Origin: Gammaproteobacteria bacterium
GTDB lineage: Bacteria; Pseudomonadota; Gammaproteobacteria; Steroidobacterales; Steroidobacteraceae
Length of the DNA stretch: 64,000 nucleotides
NCBI GenBank assembly: GCA_005878835.1
Contig: VBMV01000049.1
Location: 1 to 64,000 of the forward strand
Direction: 5' to 3'
A program made the position numbers and the translations under genes. Under the pieces are notes generated by a model. It ran no database searches. It worked only from the letters and a program-made list of their open reading frames with translations, and was not told the origin of the DNA. Numbering within the stretch: the first letter of the stretch is position 1; each line of letters begins with the position of its first letter. This document shows positions 35,656-43,180 of this stretch, piece by piece.

Positions 35656-35725
35656 GCCAGCTCCGCCGCACGTCTTTCTTACAGTATAGTCAGCCGCACT
35701 TTCGGCGGCTCGATCCCCTTTCGCA
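35656..35725. promoter_or_regulatory. Divergent smr/surE control region
   Basis: Seventy bases separate the two GTG starts. A good -10 hexamer TATAGT (35685-35690) faces surE, and the overlapping TATACT (35688-35683 on the minus strand) faces the Smr gene. Neither has a clear -35 at 17 bp. An inverted repeat AGCCGC (35692-35697)/GCGGCT (35705-35710) sits just downstream of the surE -10, where an operator or leader hairpin could lie. Confidence 0.4.
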
Positions 35726-36484
35726 GTGAAGATCCTGGTCAGCAACGACGACGGCTATCGCGCCGAGGGCGTCCGCCGCCTGCGCGAGGCCCTCGCGACG
35801 CTCGCCGAGGTGACCGTCGTCGCGCCTGACCGCAACAAGAGCGGCGCGAGCAACTCACTCACTCTGGATGTGCCGCTGCGGGTGTTCGAAGCCGAGCCGG
35901 GAGTGTACTTCGTGCCGGGCACGCCCACCGACTGCGTGCACCTCGCGATTTCCGGCCTGTTCGACTTCGAGCACGACATGGTGGTCTCGGGGGTGAACGA
36001 CGGCGCGAACCTGGGCGACGACGTGCTGTACTCCGGCACGGTGGCGGCGGCGGTCGAGGGCCGCTTCCTCGGCCTGCCGACCATCGCGGTCTCGCTGTGC
36101 ACCGGCACCGGCGGGGGTGCTCACTTCGAAACCGGCGCCGAGGTCGCGCGCCGGCTGGTGGCGCAGCTGCTGAAGAGACCGCTGCAGTCCGAGCTCATTC
36201 TCAACGTCAACGTGCCCGACGTGCCGTTCGCACAGCTGCGGGGCTTTCGCGTCAGCCGGCTCGGCTATCGCCACCGTTCCGAGCCGGTCATGCGCGCGCA
36301 GGACCCGCGCGGGCGTCCGGTGTACTGGATCGGTCCCGCCGGGGCGCAGCAGGACGCGGGTCCCGGCACCGACTTCGACACCGTCGCCCAGGGATACGTC
36401 TCGGTGACTCCCCTGCAGGTCGACCTCACCCGCCACGCGGCACTGTCCGCAGTCGGGACCTGGCTGGAAGGCGTCAATGACTGA
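35726..36484 (+). CDS. surE: 5'/3'-nucleotidase SurE
   Basis: Metal-dependent nucleoside monophosphatase and exopolyphosphatase. It has 252 residues (253 in E. coli) from GTG 35726. The N terminus [16 protein letters not shown] holds the metal-binding DD pair. [26 protein letters not shown] and [23 protein letters not shown] are SurE signatures. It overlaps pcm by 8 nt, the usual surE-pcm pair. Confidence 0.97.
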   Translation: MKILVSNDDGYRAEGVRRLREALATLAEVTVVAPDRNKSGASNSLTLDVPLRVFEAEPGVYFVPGTPTDCVHLAISGLFDFEHDMVVSGVNDGANLGDDVLYSGTVAAAVEGRFLGLPTIAVSLCTGTGGGAHFETGAEVARRLVAQLLKRPLQSELILNVNVPDVPFAQLRGFRVSRLGYRHRSEPVMRAQDPRGRPVYWIGPAGAQQDAGPGTDFDTVAQGYVSVTPLQVDLTRHAALSAVGTWLEGVND

Positions 36485-37139
36485 TCTGCGCCTGTCCGGC
36501 ATCGGCATGACCTCCGCCCGCACCCGCGATCGGCTGGTGCAGCGTCTGCGCGAACAGGGCATCGCGAATCTCGCGGTGCTCGATCGTATTCGCAACGTGC
36601 CGCGTCATATCTTCGTCGATGAGGCGCTCGGCAGCCGCGCCTACGAGGACACGGCGCTGCCGATCGGCTACGGCCAGACGATCTCACAGCCCTACATCGT
36701 GGCGCGCATGACCGAGGCGCTGCTCGCGGCGGGCGCGGCCGACAGCGTCCTGGAGGTCGGCACGGGGTGCGGCTACCAGACCGCGGTGCTCGCGCCGCTC
36801 GTGGCGCGCCTGTACACCATCGAGCGCATCGAACCGCTGCTCGCGCGCGCGCGCGAGCGCCTGAGGGAGCTCGGGGTGAGGAACGTGCGCTTTCGCCACG
36901 GCGACGGCACGCTCGGCTGGAGGGCGCACGCACCCTTCGACGGCATCCTGGTGGCGGCCGCGCCGCTTACGGTGCCCGAGGCGCTGGTGAAGCAGCTGCG
37001 GGTAGGCGGGCGGCTGGTGGTTCCGGTCGGCCCCGAAGGCGAGCAGGAACTGGTGCGGTTCACGCGCCGCGAGCAGGGGGTGCAGCGCGAGTCACTGGGA
37101 GCGGTGGCCTTCGTGCCGTTGTTGGGTGGCACGGCCTAG
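36477..37139 (+). CDS. pcm: Protein-L-isoaspartate O-methyltransferase
   Basis: Starts repair of isomerised Asp/Asn residues by SAM-dependent methylation. It is 220 residues (208 in E. coli). It shows [37 protein letters not shown] with the conserved Ser, then the SAM loop [16 protein letters not shown] and the [14 protein letters not shown] strand. In many gammaproteobacteria nlpD and rpoS follow; here the next gene is an unrelated large membrane protein. Confidence 0.97.
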   Translation: MTDLRLSGIGMTSARTRDRLVQRLREQGIANLAVLDRIRNVPRHIFVDEALGSRAYEDTALPIGYGQTISQPYIVARMTEALLAAGAADSVLEVGTGCGYQTAVLAPLVARLYTIERIEPLLARARERLRELGVRNVRFRHGDGTLGWRAHAPFDGILVAAAPLTVPEALVKQLRVGGRLVVPVGPEGEQELVRFTRREQGVQRESLGAVAFVPLLGGTA

Positions 37140-37200
37140 AAGAGGGCGAGGCGCCACCGGCTTGGGGCAGTTACAGTTCCGTTCAACAGCAGGGGTGCAC

Positions 37201-40200
37201 ATGAGGCTACTGGCGGCTGTGGCGCTGGTTCTGCTCTCGGCCACGGCGGGCACGCGCGCAACGGCGCAGCAGCCCCTGATTCCCCGCGCCCTCGAGGAGT
37301 GGCAGGGGTGGGTGCTGAAGGGCAAGGAATTTCATCGTTGTCCCTTCCTCGCGGGCTCAAACATCGCCGCCGCGGATTCATATCGGTGTGTCTGGCCGGA
37401 GCGCCTGCTGCTCAACCTCGACGCGCATGGCGGAACCTTCAGCCAGCGCTGGCAGGTCTACACGGAGAACTGGGTGGCACTGCCCGGCGATCTGGAACGC
37501 TGGCCGCAGGCGGTATCGGTCGACGGCGCTCCCGCGGCTGTGGTGGCCCGGGGCGACGTGCCTTACGTGCGGTTGACGCCCGGCTCTCACGCACTGAGTG
37601 GCAGATTCGTGTGGGAGGCGCGGCCCGAGACCTTGGCGATTCCCACCCAGACCGCGCTGCTCGATCTGCTCGTTGATGGGCAACGTGTGCTGCAGCCGGA
37701 GCGGCCGGGTGGCCGGCTCGCGCTCGGGCGCCAGGGCACGGCCGCCGAACCGCGCCGGCTCGATGTGCAGCTCTATCGGCTGGTCGAGGATGACATTCCC
37801 CTGCGCCTGGTGACGCGCCTGCGGCTGCGCGCAGCCGGAGACGCGCGCGAGGAGCAACTCGCGCGTGTGCTCCCGGCCGGTTTCATTCCGATGTCGCTCC
37901 AGGGCGCGCTGCCCGCACGGCTCGAGCCCGACGGCCGACTGCGTGTGCAGGTGCGAGCCGGTCGCTTCGAGCTCATTCTCACCGCGCGGCAGGCTCAGGC
38001 TTCCGCGACGCTGTCCTCACCCGGGGAACCCGGCCTCGCGCGCGAGGAAGTGTGGAGCTTTGCGGCCAACGATCGGCTGCGTGTCGCCGCGGTCGAGGGT
38101 GTCGCGGGGATCGATCCGGCGCAGGCGAATGTGCCGGAGGAGTGGCGCCGGTACCCGGCGTTTCGGATGGCCCCGGGTTCGGAGCTCAGGATCGTGGAGC
38201 GCAGCCGCGGTCTGTCCAACACGGACCAGAACCGGCTGCACCTGAGACGTCGATTGTGGCTCGACTTCGATCACGACGGTCTCACCGCTGTCGACGAAGT
38301 GAGCGGAACACTGCGGCGCGACTGGCGCCTGGGGATGCGAGCGCCCTACCGCCTCGCCAGCGCACGCAGCGGCGCCGAGGCGTTGCTTGTGACGAGCTCC
38401 GCATCCCAGGGGGAAACGGGCGTCGAGCTGCGCAGTCCCTCCGTGCAGCTGAGCGTCGTTGCGCGCAGCGCGCACCCGTACGGGGCCCTTCCCGCAACCG
38501 GCTGGACCAACAGCTTCGAGGAGGTGTCGGGCGAGTTGTATTTGCCCCCCGGCCATCGTCTGCTCGCCGTCCTCGGGGCCGACGTATCGCCGACCGCCTG
38601 GCTCGACCGCTGGGGCTTGTGGAACCTCTTCGGCGTGCTGGTGATCGCGGTGTTCTCGTACTGGCTCGCGGGACCATTGACCGCAACGCTCGGCGGCCTT
38701 GGCCTGTTTCTGACCTACCAGGCGGCTCCCGAGTTGATCTGGGTGTGGGGCAATCTGCTCGCCGCGGTCGCCCTGGCGCGCGCCGCCCCACCGGGGCGAC
38801 TCGCGCGTGTCGCGAGTGTTTACCGGACGGTGAGTTTCGCGGTACTCGCTCTCGGGCTCGTGCCGTTCACCTGGAGCGAGGTGCGGCATGCGATCTATCC
38901 GCAGCTGGAAGTCAGCGCCTACTCGCAGACGAGGGCGGCTCCCACCCTTGCCCGCGCCGCGCCGGGGCAGTTGGAAGCGCCAGCGCCAGCGGCTGCGCCG
39001 CCCATCCTGACAGCGATCGGGGGGGAAGTCGCCAAGGATCGGGCGCTCAGCGCTGCCGGCCGGGCCGGCACTCTGAGCAGCGAGCCGGCCCTGGTGAGCG
39101 CTCGCAGAGCGACCTCGGCCGCGGAGCCGAACCTCGCCCGCTACGCCGCCGGAACGCTGCTACAGGCGGGGCCGGGGTTACCCGCGTGGGACTACGGGGG
39201 GCATCCCTTCGGCTGGACCGGTCCGGTCGACCCGGATCAATCCCTTCGCTTCGTCGTGCTCGGTCCGCTCGCGGTGGCCCTGTGGCGCATCGCCGGTGTG
39301 GCGGCGCTGGCGTGGTTCTTCATCCGGCTCGCGCGCCAGAGCTTCGGCACGCCTGTGCGACTACCTGGATTCCTCAAGTCCGGCGGCGCGCTGGGCGCCG
39401 TGCTGCTGGCGTGCGTCGCCGCGGCCCCTCATGGCGCGCGTGCCCAGTCCACGCCCGATCCCGCACTGCTCAACGAGCTGCGTGATCGGCTCACCCAGGC
39501 GCCGCCGTGCGCTTCGACGTGCGCCGAGATCATGCAGGCGCAAGTCCACGTCAGCGCGGATCGGGTGCAGATCGACTTGAAAGCGAGCGCGCTTGCCCTG
39601 CTGGCTGTGGCCGTACCCTCGGCAGGGGATCGCTGGCAGATCGATTCGGTGGCCGTCGACGGTGCCTCCACTCTCACGGTAGCACGTGAGCCCGACGATG
39701 ATATGTGGGTGCCGCTCAAGAGCGGGGTACGCACCATCCGCATCGAGGGGCGCCTCGTGGGCGATAGCGTGCACCTGGCATTTCCACTGGTGCCGCGCAC
39801 GATCTCGGTCGATGCGGTGGGCTGGGATGTCGCAGGCGTGAACGCGGGACGGCTGGTCTCCGGTGCCCTGGACCTCACCCGCCAGCCGCGCGCCGGGTCG
39901 ACCGCGACGACCGCGAATCCGGCAGCCGGTGAGGCTTTCCCGGCGTTCGTGCGCGTGGTGCGAAATTTCCGGCTCGACCTCGACTGGTCGGTCGCGACGA
40001 GCGTTCAGCGTGTGGCCCCGGAATGGGCAGCCTTCACGGTGGCCGTGCCGCTCGTTGCGGGAGAGTCGGTGCTGACCGAAGGTCTTGACGTCCGAGGCGA
40101 CGGTGTCGCGCTCGCGGGGCTCGCGGCCGGCCAGGCCGAGCGCGAGTGGACCTCGAGTCTCGCGCGCAGCGAGCGCCTCGCGCTGCGGCTCACCGCGACG

Positions 40201-41328
40201 CCAGCCCGCGCCGAGGTCTGGCGGTTCGTCGTCAGCCCGCAATGGCGCGTGGACTTCATCGGGCTTCCGGCGGTGCTACCGGAGGATTTGGCCGCCGCTC
40301 AGTGGGTGTTCGAATACCGCCCGCGCGTCGGCGAGCAACTCGAGCTCGCGGTGACCCGCCCCCCGGCCGTACCGGGTCGGACACTCGCCATCGATGCAGT
40401 GCACCAGCGTGCCCGCATCGGACGCCACTCATCGGAACACGAACTCGAGCTGCGCTACCGCAGCACCCAGGGCGGCCGGTATGCGATCCAGCTCCCCAAG
40501 GAGGGCAGCGTTACGCAAGTGGCGGTCGATGGCGAGCCAACGCAGATTCGGCCTGACGGGGGTGAGCTACCCTTGTCGCTCTTGCCCGGCAAGCACACGG
40601 TCCGTATTGCGTGGCGTTCGAAGGACGGCACGTCGATGGCCTCACGTCCTGACACCGTGGACCTGCGCGCACCGTCGAGCAACGTCATGACGACGCTCGC
40701 CTTGCCCGCCGACCGCTGGCCTCTGATGGCGATCGGAGGCGGGGTAGGACCGGCGTTTCTGTACTGGGGTGAGCTGCTCGTGTTTCTCGTGGTAGCGAGC
40801 TTACTCGGTCGGTGGCCGTGGTCCCCGCTGCGCACCTCGGAGTGGCTCGTGCTCGGCCTGGGGCTCTCGACTCTCTCCTGGCGGGTGCTCGTCACGGTGG
40901 CCGCATGGCTGTTCGCGATGCGTTGGCGCGAGCAGTGGCGCGGCGCCTACGATGTCAAGCGCTGGCAGTTCAACATGCTGCAGTGCGCGCTCGCGGCGCT
41001 CACGCTGTTCGCCGTTACGAGCCTCGTCTTCTCCGGCGTGCGGTATGGGCTGCTAGCCTCGCCCGACATGGGTGTGACGGGGCCGGGCTCCGGTGGCAAT
41101 ACCTTCAGCTGGTTCGTCGATCGTGCGACTGCGACGCTGCCGCAGCCGGTCGTATACAGCCTGCCGCTGTGGGTGTACCGCACGATCATGTTCGCCTGGG
41201 CGTTGTGGATTGCGCTCGCGCTCGCACGTTGGCTGCGCTTTGCCTGGCGAGCCTGGAGCGCCGGAGGCATCTGGCGAGGCGCGGTGTTGCCGCCGACGCT
41301 CCCGGCGGCTGGCCAGACTGCGCGCTAG
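37201..41328 (+). CDS. Uncharacterised 1375-residue multi-domain inner-membrane/periplasmic protein
   Basis: I do not recognise a named family. From ATG 37201 (AGGGG upstream) there is a signal peptide (about 1-22). A beta-rich, Trp-containing periplasmic region follows (23-465), with an N-terminal Cys pair (HRCPFL..., YRCVWP). Then come about four hydrophobic helices (473-560), an Ala/Pro-rich linker, a helix (683-709) and a second signal-like segment (729-748, ending HGARAQ). A second beta-rich region (750-1175) starts with PPCASTCAEI. Four or five helices close the protein (1186-1345). A VDG...L..G.H/R...I unit occurs three times (105-138, 817-849, 1107-1138). Function is unknown. Base composition and start context look native. 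Confidence 0.8.
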   Translation: MRLLAAVALVLLSATAGTRATAQQPLIPRALEEWQGWVLKGKEFHRCPFLAGSNIAAADSYRCVWPERLLLNLDAHGGTFSQRWQVYTENWVALPGDLERWPQAVSVDGAPAAVVARGDVPYVRLTPGSHALSGRFVWEARPETLAIPTQTALLDLLVDGQRVLQPERPGGRLALGRQGTAAEPRRLDVQLYRLVEDDIPLRLVTRLRLRAAGDAREEQLARVLPAGFIPMSLQGALPARLEPDGRLRVQVRAGRFELILTARQAQASATLSSPGEPGLAREEVWSFAANDRLRVAAVEGVAGIDPAQANVPEEWRRYPAFRMAPGSELRIVERSRGLSNTDQNRLHLRRRLWLDFDHDGLTAVDEVSGTLRRDWRLGMRAPYRLASARSGAEALLVTSSASQGETGVELRSPSVQLSVVARSAHPYGALPATGWTNSFEEVSGELYLPPGHRLLAVLGADVSPTAWLDRWGLWNLFGVLVIAVFSYWLAGPLTATLGGLGLFLTYQAAPELIWVWGNLLAAVALARAAPPGRLARVASVYRTVSFAVLALGLVPFTWSEVRHAIYPQLEVSAYSQTRAAPTLARAAPGQLEAPAPAAAPPILTAIGGEVAKDRALSAAGRAGTLSSEPALVSARRATSAAEPNLARYAAGTLLQAGPGLPAWDYGGHPFGWTGPVDPDQSLRFVVLGPLAVALWRIAGVAALAWFFIRLARQSFGTPVRLPGFLKSGGALGAVLLACVAAAPHGARAQSTPDPALLNELRDRLTQAPPCASTCAEIMQAQVHVSADRVQIDLKASALALLAVAVPSAGDRWQIDSVAVDGASTLTVAREPDDDMWVPLKSGVRTIRIEGRLVGDSVHLAFPLVPRTISVDAVGWDVAGVNAGRLVSGALDLTRQPRAGSTATTANPAAGEAFPAFVRVVRNFRLDLDWSVATSVQRVAPEWAAFTVAVPLVAGESVLTEGLDVRGDGVALAGLAAGQAEREWTSSLARSERLALRLTATPARAEVWRFVVSPQWRVDFIGLPAVLPEDLAAAQWVFEYRPRVGEQLELAVTRPPAVPGRTLAIDAVHQRARIGRHSSEHELELRYRSTQGGRYAIQLPKEGSVTQVAVDGEPTQIRPDGGELPLSLLPGKHTVRIAWRSKDGTSMASRPDTVDLRAPSSNVMTTLALPADRWPLMAIGGGVGPAFLYWGELLVFLVVASLLGRWPWSPLRTSEWLVLGLGLSTLSWRVLVTVAAWLFAMRWREQWRGAYDVKRWQFNMLQCALAALTLFAVTSLVFSGVRYGLLASPDMGVTGPGSGGNTFSWFVDRATATLPQPVVYSLPLWVYRTIMFAWALWIALALARWLRFAWRAWSAGGIWRGAVLPPTLPAAGQTAR

Positions 41329-41506
41329 CGCGCGCGGCTGCGGCGCCAGCGGCCTTAGGACTTACGTGACATATGGATCGTAACTTCTTGATTACTCCAG
41401 TCGTGCTGGTGGAAAGGCCCGGCAAAACTCAAGGCCCGGGCACTGCGCACGCATGGGGGAAAGGCCCCAGCAGGCGGCGCGAGAAAATCTTCGTCCCTCA
41501 AAGAGC

Positions 41507-41537
41507 TTGCACCGGCTTCCGCGACATGTTTAACATG
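41507..41537 (+). promoter_or_regulatory. Candidate promoter overlapped by a perfect palindrome
   Basis: TTGCAC (41507-41512) and TTTAAC (41529-41534) are 16 bp apart, giving a modest sigma-70-like promoter pointing into the inverted-repeat region. The -10 lies inside a 13-bp palindrome, CATGTT-T-AACATG (41525-41537), which has the symmetry of a repressor operator. Both calls rest on pattern only. Confidence 0.3.
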
Positions 41538-41571
41538 CCGCCTGTCTCCTAACGACGACAGCCAAAGGCGG

Positions 41572-41726
41572 AAGGGTAACCGGCAGAAGACACAGGGTGG
41601 AGGGAGTCGCGACAAGAGCAATAACGGTCCGCAACAAGAAAAACAGTGCAATTGTTCGAGTCTGTCAGCTTCGAATGATTGTTTGGTTGGTTGAGCCTCC
41701 CCTTGTGTCTTCTGCCGATCACCCTT
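41572..41726. repeat. Long imperfect inverted repeat with nested hairpin; candidate structured RNA or small MITE-like element
   Basis: The left arm 41572-41603 pairs with the right arm 41696-41726 over about 28 base pairs. There are two mismatches near the outer end, one G-T pair and one bulged T; the core CGGCAGAAGACACA (41581-41594) is perfect. Inside, CAATTGTTCGA (41649-41659) pairs with TCGAATGATTG (41671-41681) using two G-U pairs, around an 11-nt loop. The asymmetric bubble between the stems has 45 nt on one side and 14 on the other. The outermost bases AAGGGT/ACCCTT could be terminal repeats, but I see no target-site duplication. Confidence 0.6.
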
Positions 41727-41743
41727 AGCGCCCCGGGGCGCTA
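41726..41743. repeat. 18-bp perfect palindrome at the 3' end of the DUF498-like gene
   Basis: TAGCGCCCC and its exact reverse complement GGGGCGCTA abut with no spacer. The sequence overlaps the TAG stop of the minus-strand gene and the last base of the long inverted repeat. As RNA it would need a strained loop, so a DNA-level role or an accident of G+C-rich sequence is possible. Terminator function is not supported by a T run. Confidence 0.5.
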
Positions 41744-42112
41744 GCGCAGAAACAGCGCCGCGGCGACCCGCCGCTCCTCCTGAACCAGAACGTTGAATGT
41801 GCGGCAGGCCGCACCCAGCGGCATGGCCTCGAGCCCGACGCCGCGCTGCGCCAGCGCCGCGCGCACCGCCGGGGGCGCAAAGCGCTGCGTCGCACCGGTG
41901 CCGAGCAGTACCACCTCCGGTGTGAGCGCCAGAATCGCCTCGAGGTGAGCGGGCGCCAGGTCGGCGAAACTCTCCGGCTCCCAATCGGTGATCAGGCGGT
42001 CCGCCGTGACGATGCAGCTGCGCTGCACGCGGTGTTGGCCGATGCGGATCTCGGCAGCCGAGTAGCCTCGGATCAGGTTGGCGCGCGTACCCGGTTCGAG
42101 CGTGAACTGCAT
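41741..42112 (-). CDS. Mth938-like domain (DUF498) protein
   Basis: A 123-residue single-domain protein, starting MQFTLEPGTRANLIRGYSAAEIRIG. The family hallmark segments are present: EPESFADLAPAHLEAILAL, PEVVLLGTGATQRF and a final MPLGAACRTFNVLVQEERRVAAALF. Relatives include the mitochondrial complex I assembly factor NDUFAF3, but bacterial function is not established. It is divergent from the next gene with only 21 nt between starts, so control elements must lie within coding sequence. Its stop sits in an 18-bp palindrome. Confidence 0.85.
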   Translation of the reverse strand: MQFTLEPGTRANLIRGYSAAEIRIGQHRVQRSCIVTADRLITDWEPESFADLAPAHLEAILALTPEVVLLGTGATQRFAPPAVRAALAQRGVGLEAMPLGAACRTFNVLVQEERRVAAALFLR

Positions 42113-42133
42113 GCGGCGGTTACGATAGCGCCG

Positions 42134-43180
42134 GTGCGCGAGATCGTCATTGTGATCGCCGACCTGTACCTGCCGCACGGCACCAATGGGGCGCCGCCCG
42201 GCGCCGCCGCCGTAGCGGGGGCCGCCCCGGGAATCGAGAGCGCGGGCCGTTTCGGGCAGCGCGCGGCGCTCGAGCACGGTTGGCGCGAGTGGCTCGCGCA
42301 CGAGCTCGGCCGCGCGGATCTGGCCGGCGCCGCCCCAGCGTGCGTCGCCGCCGCCGAGGTAGCGCCGGCGGGTCCGGCCGCTCTCGCGAGCGGCACGCCG
42401 TGGATCGCCACCCCGCTGCACTTGAGTGCGGGCGCTGCGCGCCTGGCTCTGGATCATCGCGGCGTCCTGCGTCTGCCGCCGGCCGAGCTCGCCACGCTCG
42501 CCGCCGACTTTCAGGACACCTTCGGCGTGTCCGGCTTCACCCTGACGCCGCTGTCGTGCGGGGATTTTCTCCTCAGGACCGCCGGCATTGCCGCCGTCGC
42601 CACCACCGAGCCGGCGCGCTGCGTGGGCGGGGACCTCGCCGCGGCCCTGCCTCAGGGGCCCGCCGCGGCGCCCCTGCGGCGCCTGCTGGCCGAGATCGAG
42701 ATGTGGCTGCACGGGCAGGCGCTGAACGAGGCGCGCCGGCGCCGCGGCGAGCCGCCGGTGACGTCACTGTGGCCGTGGGGTGCCGAGGGGCGGGCGGTGC
42801 AGCCCGAGCGCCTCGCGGCGCGCCCCATGCCGCGCGCCTTCGGCGCGGATCCGTATGTGAGCGGTCTGTGGCGTCTGCAGGCGGACCTGTGCCGCGCTCT
42901 TCCGGGGCGGCTGGAGGAGGTGCTCCCCGACGAGCGTGCCCGCGGGGTGGTGCTGGTCGTGGAGGTGGGACGGGAGTTGCAGCCTGACGCCAACGACACG
43001 CTCGCCCGGTCCGTGGCGCGCCTCGATGCGCGCTTCGTGTCGCCGGCGCTCGAGGCGCTGCGCCGCGGCGAGGTGGCGAGTGTGACGCTGATCGCCAACG
43101 ACACCCGTATCACGCTGCGCCGCGGCAGTCATCTACGGTTCTGGCGGCGCCCGCGCGCGGGCCTGCGGGGCTTCGCGTGA
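42134..43180 (+). CDS. Uncharacterised RpfE-like protein upstream of recJ
   Basis: A 348-residue protein from GTG 42134 (REIVIVIADLYLPHGT). The N-terminal third is Ala/Pro-rich, followed by a short hydrophobic PPAELATLAADFQ segment. The C-terminal half is conserved-looking, with LAEIEMWLHGQALNEARRRR, PVTSLWPWG and ADPYVSGLW. I recall similar proteins next to recJ and prfB in Xanthomonas under the name RpfE, sometimes labelled phosphoglycerate mutase. No mutase active site is obvious. It overlaps recJ by 4 nt (GTGA), so it is co-translated with it. The frame stays open upstream over the DUF498 gene. Function is unknown. Confidence 0.65.
   Translation: MREIVIVIADLYLPHGTNGAPPGAAAVAGAAPGIESAGRFGQRAALEHGWREWLAHELGRADLAGAAPACVAAAEVAPAGPAALASGTPWIATPLHLSAGAARLALDHRGVLRLPPAELATLAADFQDTFGVSGFTLTPLSCGDFLLRTAGIAAVATTEPARCVGGDLAAALPQGPAAAPLRRLLAEIEMWLHGQALNEARRRRGEPPVTSLWPWGAEGRAVQPERLAARPMPRAFGADPYVSGLWRLQADLCRALPGRLEEVLPDERARGVVLVVEVGRELQPDANDTLARSVARLDARFVSPALEALRRGEVASVTLIANDTRITLRRGSHLRFWRRPRAGLRGFA

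Larger units (their letters stand above)
41329..41740. other. 412-nt gene-free block with lower G+C and extensive inverted repeats
   Basis: No open frame here looks like a protein. The stretch contains a hairpin GCCCGG...CCGGGC near 41424-41452 and a GGGG...CCCC hairpin near 41456-41468. It also holds a 13-bp palindrome (41525-41537), a CCGC-CTGTC/GACAG-GCGG hairpin (41538-41571) and the long inverted repeat (41572-41726). An 18-bp palindrome reaches into the stop of the next gene. The interior of the long repeat has 42 G+C in 92 bases, far below the flanking genes. It is the most distinctive non-coding sequence in the window. Confidence 0.8.

Noticed and set aside
35656-35745. Longer N terminus for the Smr-domain protein
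   Set aside because: It would overlap the start of surE and use up the divergent promoter region. GTG 35655 gives the family length.
41572-41726. 6S RNA, 4.5S RNA, RNase P RNA, tmRNA or cyclic-di-GMP riboswitch
   Set aside because: I looked for the conserved sequences of each as I remember them and did not find them. Only the general bubble-and-hairpin shape resembles 6S RNA.
41572-41726. Retron msr-msd region
   Set aside because: Inverted repeats flank a structured region, but no reverse transcriptase gene lies nearby.
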